A stretch of DNA of 19,181 nucleotides from Thermococcaceae archaeon (GTDB taxonomy: Archaea > Methanobacteriota_B > Thermococci > Thermococcales > Thermococcaceae), in assembly GCA_027064745.1 (NCBI GenBank), contig JAMOPD010000068.1:1-19181 (forward strand). Direction: 5' to 3'. Numbering within the stretch: the first letter of the stretch is position 1; every line of letters begins with the position of its first letter. The notes under the pieces are model-generated. The model was not told the origin of the DNA, searched no databases, and saw nothing but the letters and a program-made list of their open reading frames with translations. Made by a program: the position numbers and the translations under genes. This document shows positions 15,038-19,181 of this stretch, piece by piece.

Positions 15038-16135
15038 ATGCTATTTGACCCGCAACCCAAAACACGAAAAGAGGAAATTTTTGACAGAGAAAAGGAGATA
15101 ACGGAAGTAATTAAATCAATTGAAAACTATCCCATAACCTTAATCCTCGGAATTAGACGAGTTGGTAAGTCTTCTGTTTTAAAAGTAGCACTTAACGAGA
15201 GCAAGGCAGTTGGAGTTTATATCGATGCAAGGAAACTGTACACAAACGTGGGAGGGTGGATCACAAAAGATGAACTCAAGCGAGAGCTTGGAAATGCACT
15301 GTTGAATCTGAAGCCAAAGATCTTAAAACCATTGCTCTCACACCTTAACGTATCAAAATTCTCAATAAAAGGGTTTGAAGTTTCGCTTAGAGAATTGAAT
15401 CTGGTGGAAATCCTTGAAAAGCTCAATAAATTTGGAGAAGAGAAAGGTAAAATTATTGTGCTTGCTTTCGATGAGGCTCAATATCTAAGATTCTATGGTA
15501 CAAAAGGAGGTAAAGAATTCCTAGCTTTGGTGGCATACGCCTACGATAATCTGCCTAGAATACACTTTGTTTTTACTGGTTCAGAGATTGGCCTCTTACA
15601 TGACTTTTTAGGGTTTGAAAATCACGAAGCACTTCTTTTCGGTAGAATACACAACGAAATTACCATAACACCATTTACAAGAGAAAAGTCCCTTGAGTTT
15701 CTTAAGAGAGGATTCAACGAGGTCAACTTAAAAGTGAGAGAATGGGAACTAGAGAGAGCAGTTGAGATCTTGGATGGAATTCCAGGGTGGCTGGTTGAAT
15801 ATGGATTCCACTATCTCCACACCAAAGACTCTAAGAAGGCACTGGAGCTCACTATGAGAAAGGCACAACAAACAATGTTAGAAGAAATCAAAGAGCTAGA
15901 AAAGAGAAGCAGGAGATACACATTTATTTTGAAAGCTGTAGCTTTAGGATTCAATCGCTGGGAGAAAATAAAAGAATATCTTGAGGCTCATGAAGGCAGG
16001 ATAACAAATGCACGGTTTTCCTCTTTGCTTAAAAATCTCGAAAGAATGAGTTGGATAAAAAGTGAATTTAAAGATGGAAAAAAGCTATACTCAATAACCG
16101 ACCCTGTGATAGAACGGGTTTTGAGAGAGCTCTAA
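15038..16135 (+). CDS. Archaeal ATPase (PF01637 type) with C-terminal winged helix
   Basis: This 365-residue STAND-like archaeal P-loop ATPase starts with the family's 'DRE.E' segment (IFDREKEI, residues 14-21). Walker A GIRRVGKSS lies at 38-46 and Walker B IIVLAFDEAQ at 139-148. A FVFTGSEIG sensor strand (177-185) and the GRIHNEITITPFT arm (202-214) follow. From about 295 a winged helix resembling those of this family runs to the C terminus. That could bind DNA, perhaps the palindromes in front of the gene. No nuclease domain is seen. Codon use is AT-rich compared with purM and purT on either side. The start lacks a ribosome binding site. The function is unknown; regulatory or defence-like ATPase roles have been suggested for the class. 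Confidence 0.85.
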   Translation: MLFDPQPKTRKEEIFDREKEITEVIKSIENYPITLILGIRRVGKSSVLKVALNESKAVGVYIDARKLYTNVGGWITKDELKRELGNALLNLKPKILKPLLSHLNVSKFSIKGFEVSLRELNLVEILEKLNKFGEEKGKIIVLAFDEAQYLRFYGTKGGKEFLALVAYAYDNLPRIHFVFTGSEIGLLHDFLGFENHEALLFGRIHNEITITPFTREKSLEFLKRGFNEVNLKVREWELERAVEILDGIPGWLVEYGFHYLHTKDSKKALELTMRKAQQTMLEEIKELEKRSRRYTFILKAVALGFNRWEKIKEYLEAHEGRITNARFSSLLKNLERMSWIKSEFKDGKKLYSITDPVIERVLREL

Positions 16136-16186
16136 TATCCAGTCTATTGCCTTTTAAAATTTTATCATTTTTATTTTCAAAAACGC

Positions 16187-16195
16187 TTAAATATA
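16187..16195 (+). promoter_or_regulatory. TATA element of purT
   Basis: TTAAATATA precedes purT by about 45 bases to the chosen ATG. Transcription would start near 16216-16220, at or after the upstream in-frame ATG (16215), supporting the later start at 16239. Confidence 0.5.
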
Positions 16196-16238
16196 TGTAA
16201 ATTTTAACATAATAATGTCAATCAATTGGGTGGTCAAT

Positions 16239-17528
16239 ATGATCGGGATAAGAAATGAGATGGGAACCCCCTTAACGGATTCTACTGTTAAGATAATGCT
16301 CCTTGGAAGCGGCGAACTTGGAAAAGAGATAACCATAGAGGCTCAAAGATTGGGAGTGGAAGTTATTGCAGTTGATCGATATCCAAATGCTCCTGCAATG
16401 CAGGTTGCTCATAAAAGCTACGTTGGAGATATGAAGGATAAAGACTTCCTCTGGAGCGTCGTCGAGCGTGAAAAACCTGATGCAATAGTCCCAGAGATTG
16501 AAGCCATAAACTTAGATGCACTCTTTGAGTTTGAAAAGGAGGGCTACTTCGTCGTGCCGAACGCTAAAGCCACTTGGATAGCCATGCACCGCGAGCGCAC
16601 CCGGGAAACGCTGGCGAAAGAGGCGAAGGTTCCAACATCGAGATACGCATATGCTACAACCTTAGATGAGCTCTACGAGGCCTGCGAAAAGATTGGCTAT
16701 CCCTGCCATACGAAAGCGATAATGAGCTCGAGCGGGAAGGGCTCTTACTTCGTCAAAGGCCCTGAAGACGTTCCAAAGGCATGGGAGATAGCAAAGAAGA
16801 AGGCCCGCGGCAGTGCGGATAAAATAATCGTTGAAGAGCATATCGACTTTGATGTCGAGATCACGGAGCTAGCTGTTAGGCACCTCGATGAGAACGGCAA
16901 GATAGTTACTACCTTTCCAAAGCCTGTCGGTCATTACCAGATTGAAGGAGACTATCACTCAAGCTGGCAGCCTGCGGAGATAAGCGAGAAGGCAGAGCGC
17001 GAGGTTTACAGGATAGCCAGGAAGATCACTGATGTTCTTGGAGGTCTTGGAATCTTTGGTGTGGAGATGTTCGTCAAAGGCGACAAGGTATGGGCTAATG
17101 AAGTCTCTCCAAGACCCCACGATACGGGCATGGTAACTATGGCATCTCATCCTACGGGCTTCTCAGAGTTCGGACTTCACGTTAGAGCGGTGTTAGGCTT
17201 GCCAATTCCAGCTATTGAAGAGAACGGTGTTAGAAAGTTCCCACTTTTAACCCCTGCAGCAACCCACGTTATTCTATCGAATCAAGAGGGCTACGCTCCA
17301 AGGTTTAGGAACGTTTTCAATGCATTGAGCGTTCCGAACACAACAATTAGGTTCTTTGGAAAGCCTTCAGCATACAAGGGAAGACGCTTGGGCGTTGCTC
17401 TTGCTTGGGACAATGATGTGCAGGAAGCAAAGAAGAAGGCGGAGAAAGTTGCCCACATGATAGAGCTCAAAGCCAGGAGCGGAGAGTGGCAGAGTCAGGA
17501 GTTTATTAAAAGGAAGCACCTGCTCTGA
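16239..17528 (+). CDS. purT: Formate-dependent phosphoribosylglycinamide formyltransferase PurT
   Basis: PurT converts GAR, formate and ATP to FGAR, replacing the folate-dependent PurN, as usual in Thermococcales. The 429-residue ATP-grasp protein starts MIGIRNEMGTPLTDSTVKIM. It has the nucleotide-fold LLGSGELGKE, PEIEAINLDALFEFE, the ATP-grasp strip IMSSSGKGSYFVKGPED, IIVEEHIDFDVEITEL and the metal-binding GVEMFVKGDKVWANEVSPRPHDTG. Eight extra codons are open upstream. GGTGGT at 16229-16234 and the homologous N terminus favour ATG 16239. It lies between two accessory ATPase genes, all on the same strand, but has its own promoter. Confidence 0.96.
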   Translation: MIGIRNEMGTPLTDSTVKIMLLGSGELGKEITIEAQRLGVEVIAVDRYPNAPAMQVAHKSYVGDMKDKDFLWSVVEREKPDAIVPEIEAINLDALFEFEKEGYFVVPNAKATWIAMHRERTRETLAKEAKVPTSRYAYATTLDELYEACEKIGYPCHTKAIMSSSGKGSYFVKGPEDVPKAWEIAKKKARGSADKIIVEEHIDFDVEITELAVRHLDENGKIVTTFPKPVGHYQIEGDYHSSWQPAEISEKAEREVYRIARKITDVLGGLGIFGVEMFVKGDKVWANEVSPRPHDTGMVTMASHPTGFSEFGLHVRAVLGLPIPAIEENGVRKFPLLTPAATHVILSNQEGYAPRFRNVFNALSVPNTTIRFFGKPSAYKGRRLGVALAWDNDVQEAKKKAEKVAHMIELKARSGEWQSQEFIKRKHLL

Positions 17529-17540
17529 TTTTTTCTCTTT
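17529..17540 (+). terminator. T-rich terminator after purT
   Basis: TTTTTTCTCTTT begins on the base after the purT stop codon. It fits archaeal T-tract termination and separates purT from the third ATPase promoter. Confidence 0.5.
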
Positions 17541-17566
17541 CATAACAATTCATTCCTTTCCACCGA

Positions 17567-17613
17567 AATCTTTAAAAAGATTCTAATTAGAATCATTCTC
17601 ATGAGAATCATTC
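17567..17613. promoter_or_regulatory. Three consecutive palindromes over the TATA box, leader and start codon of the third ATPase gene
   Basis: AATCTTT/AAAGATT (17567-17573, 17576-17582) surrounds the TATA element TTTAAAAAG (17571-17579). GATTCTAATTAGAATC (17579-17594) is a perfect 16-base palindrome. ATTCTCATGAGAAT (17595-17608) is a perfect 14-base palindrome that contains the ATG at 17601. A direct repeat AGAATCATTC occurs at 17589-17598 and 17604-17613. The repeated half-site is AGAAT(C), about every 14-15 bases. TATA spacing predicts a leaderless transcript beginning at the ATG. Binding here would block TATA, start site and first codons together. Confidence 0.8.
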
Positions 17614-18836
17614 CAAGAAGAATTGAACTTGCACAGCTTGAGGGTGAAGGCTGGAAAATGCTCTATGGAAGAAGAAAGACAGGAAAGACCTTCCTCGTTC
17701 AGCACTTCGTTGAACATGATAGATTTTACTTCGTAAATCGTGATGGAACCATACTCGATTTAACTTCAGGCAAGTACATGAACTACGATGAGTTTCGGAA
17801 AGAATTCCTTGACCATCTTGGAAAGGAGAAAATTGTAATAGATGAGTTCCACCGCCTTCCAGATAGCTTTCTTGATCTTCTCCACGCTTACTCTCCCTTG
17901 GAGAGTGAGCTCATCCTCATAACCTCAACCCTGTGGCTGGCAGTCAGGATCCTCTCAATGCGTGAAAGTCCCCTCCTCGGGATAGTGCTTCCTGTCAAGG
18001 TTGGTCTAATCGACGAAAGAGAAATCCTCGTGGAACTGTCACGGGAGATTAAGGGAAAGGAACTTATTGAGGCTTCAACATACCTTCGTGAGCCGATGCT
18101 TGTACCCTCCTATAAGCCGCCACTCAGAGAGTTCCTGACTGATTATCTACACTCTTCAGCGCCGGTCATTAAGGACATCATAGGAGAAACTTTTACTGAA
18201 GAAGAAGTTTTCTTCTCTGAGGTTTATCAAGGTGTTCTTCATTCGATAGCGGATGGAAAGTCAAAGAGCGGAGAAATTGGAAGCTATCTGCTTTCCAAAG
18301 GATTAATTGAATCCCCCTCCAGCATCCAAAAGTACCTTAAAGTGCTGTCCTCGATGGGACTCATAAAGAAGAAGCCAATCCACGGAAAGAAAAGGCGCTT
18401 CCGCTACTCAATAGCATCCCCCCTCCTTGACCTCCACTTCTACCTTGAGGCAAAGTATGCCTACACCGAGCTTGAGACACCCAAAGAGTTCATCAGGAAG
18501 GCTGTTGATGAGAAGGTTCCTAGGCATGTTGAGGGCTTCATTGAGAGTCTTCTGGCTAAGGCTTATGGCCTGAGGCCAGTAAAGGTTGAGTTCCCGGACC
18601 TTGAGCTTGATATCTCACTAATGGGCTTCAGCAAACTTGAGCTGGTAGGAGAGGTTAAGTGGAAAAGCAGGGTTAAACGTGAAGAAGTGAAAAAAATTGA
18701 GGAAAAACTCTCTAAGTTCAGATGCAGGAAAGTTCTTGTTATTCCATCTGAGGACGCCCTCGAAAGAGAACCTGAAGGGATTGAAGTATTAACTCCCGAG
18801 GACCTCCTAGAAATTGCAAAAAGAAGCTTGAAGTGA
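17601..18836 (+). CDS. Archaeal ATPase with C-terminal DUF234 (PD-(D/E)xK-like) domain
   Basis: This 411-residue accessory ATPase has Walker A GRRKTGKT at residues 23-30, Walker B KIVIDEFHRL at 77-86 and a sensor-like LILITST at 104-110. Residues about 205-275 form a winged helix (GEIGSYLLSKGLI...IQKYLKVLSSMGLIKKKP). The C-terminal DUF234 part starts with RHVEGFIESLLAKAYG (308-323). It keeps a nuclease-type set: D337 (ELDIS) and E351/K353 (GEVKW). Unlike the ATPase next to nadC, the E-x-K is intact, so nuclease activity is possible. The start codon lies inside a palindrome, without a ribosome binding site. It ends four bases before the stop of purE on the opposite strand. Its function is unknown. 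Confidence 0.85.
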   Translation: MRIIPRRIELAQLEGEGWKMLYGRRKTGKTFLVQHFVEHDRFYFVNRDGTILDLTSGKYMNYDEFRKEFLDHLGKEKIVIDEFHRLPDSFLDLLHAYSPLESELILITSTLWLAVRILSMRESPLLGIVLPVKVGLIDEREILVELSREIKGKELIEASTYLREPMLVPSYKPPLREFLTDYLHSSAPVIKDIIGETFTEEEVFFSEVYQGVLHSIADGKSKSGEIGSYLLSKGLIESPSSIQKYLKVLSSMGLIKKKPIHGKKRRFRYSIASPLLDLHFYLEAKYAYTELETPKEFIRKAVDEKVPRHVEGFIESLLAKAYGLRPVKVEFPDLELDISLMGFSKLELVGEVKWKSRVKREEVKKIEEKLSKFRCRKVLVIPSEDALEREPEGIEVLTPEDLLEIAKRSLK

Positions 18837-18840
18837 TTGT

Positions 18841-19181
18841 TTAACTCCGCATTCTTTTTCTGTATTCCTCAAGCTTTTTCTTTAAGCTCTCATCTTTTAG
18901 CGCCAAAATCTCAATAGCAAGCAATGCTGCATTTTTTCCATTGTCTATTCCCACCGCAGCAACGGGAATTCCAGGCGGCATTTGAGCAATGCTTAATAGG
19001 GAATCCAACCCGCCAAGCTTAGCCGAAACTGGAACTCCTATCACAGGCTTTGTTGTGTGAGAGGCTATCACCCCTGGAAGGGCAGCACTCAAACCCGCTA
19101 TGGCTATGAAGACATCATAATCTTTCTTTGCTAATTCCTCAACTTTTTCTGGGTTTCTATGGGCTGAAGCAACCTTCACCT
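18841..19181 (-). CDS. purE: N5-carboxyaminoimidazole ribonucleotide mutase / AIR carboxylase PurE (partial)
   Basis: This is the C-terminal 113 or so residues of PurE, which converts (N5-C)AIR to CAIR, the substrate of PurC. The catalytic SAHR motif opens the visible part ([15 protein letters not shown]). The [24 protein letters not shown] core and the end part [23 protein letters not shown] are typical of this small enzyme. A GTG at 19179-19177 is an internal valine, since the frame stays open to the window edge and PurE proteins have about 45 residues before this point. The 5' end is outside the window. Confidence 0.93.
   Translation of the reverse strand, partial: VKVASAHRNPEKVEELAKKDYDVFIAIAGLSAALPGVIASHTTKPVIGVPVSAKLGGLDSLLSIAQMPPGIPVAAVGIDNGKNAALLAIEILALKDESLKKKLEEYRKRMRS

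Noticed and set aside
19177..19179. GTG as the start of purE, preceded by AGGTG
   Set aside because: It is the valine of the conserved segment before SAHR. The family has a further N-terminal part, and the frame stays open to the window edge.

Overview
The window comes from a hyperthermophilic euryarchaeon of the order Thermococcales (Thermococcus, Pyrococcus or Palaeococcus type). The proteins (PstCAB-PhoU, NadA, NadC, PdxS, PdxT, PurF, PurC, PurM, PurT, PurE) look like those of that order. Promoters are archaeal: A/T-rich TATA elements about 25 bases before the transcript start, several apparently leaderless genes, and GGTGA/GGTGGT ribosome binding sites elsewhere. Base composition is patchy. 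The pst operon, pdxT, the fdhA relic and most of purF are GC-rich, whereas the DUF401, nad and ATPase genes and the 5' part of purF are AT-richer, which suggests a mosaic history.

Layout: 1-2804 is a compact phosphate-uptake operon (3' part of pstC, then pstA, pstB, phoU). 2805-3178 is gene-free and holds a degenerate array of nested dyad repeats. 3179-4366 is a DUF401 membrane protein. 4419-7502 carries nadA and nadC, separated by an AAA ATPase/DUF4143 gene whose promoter lies inside a long inverted repeat ending at its ATG. 7609-9242 is the PLP synthase pair pdxS-pdxT. 9289-11009 is a decayed formate dehydrogenase alpha gene broken across several frames. 11041-11563 is an AF2212-type antitoxin / MazF-type toxin pair. 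11560-19181 is a purine-biosynthesis region: purF(-), purC(+), purM(-), purT(+) and partial purE(-). Two more archaeal ATPase genes are interleaved, at 15038 (PF01637 type) and 17601 (ATPase plus DUF234 nuclease-like domain).

The most interesting signal is shared by the three accessory P-loop ATPases. Each sits between housekeeping genes, and each has its own, sequence-unrelated dyad DNA packed against its promoter and start codon: an 18-base inverted repeat around the TATA box (5321-5369), four identical 19-base-period G-rich palindromes (14963-15035), and three consecutive palindromes of which the last contains the ATG (17567-17608). This looks like a family of mobile or addiction-like cassettes, each with a private cis-regulatory code. 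Function and mobility are inference.

The housekeeping genes fit together as phosphate import, de novo NAD (NadA makes quinolinate, NadC makes nicotinate mononucleotide), de novo PLP, and de novo IMP using formate-dependent PurT. No tRNA, rRNA, CRISPR array or intact insertion sequence was seen.
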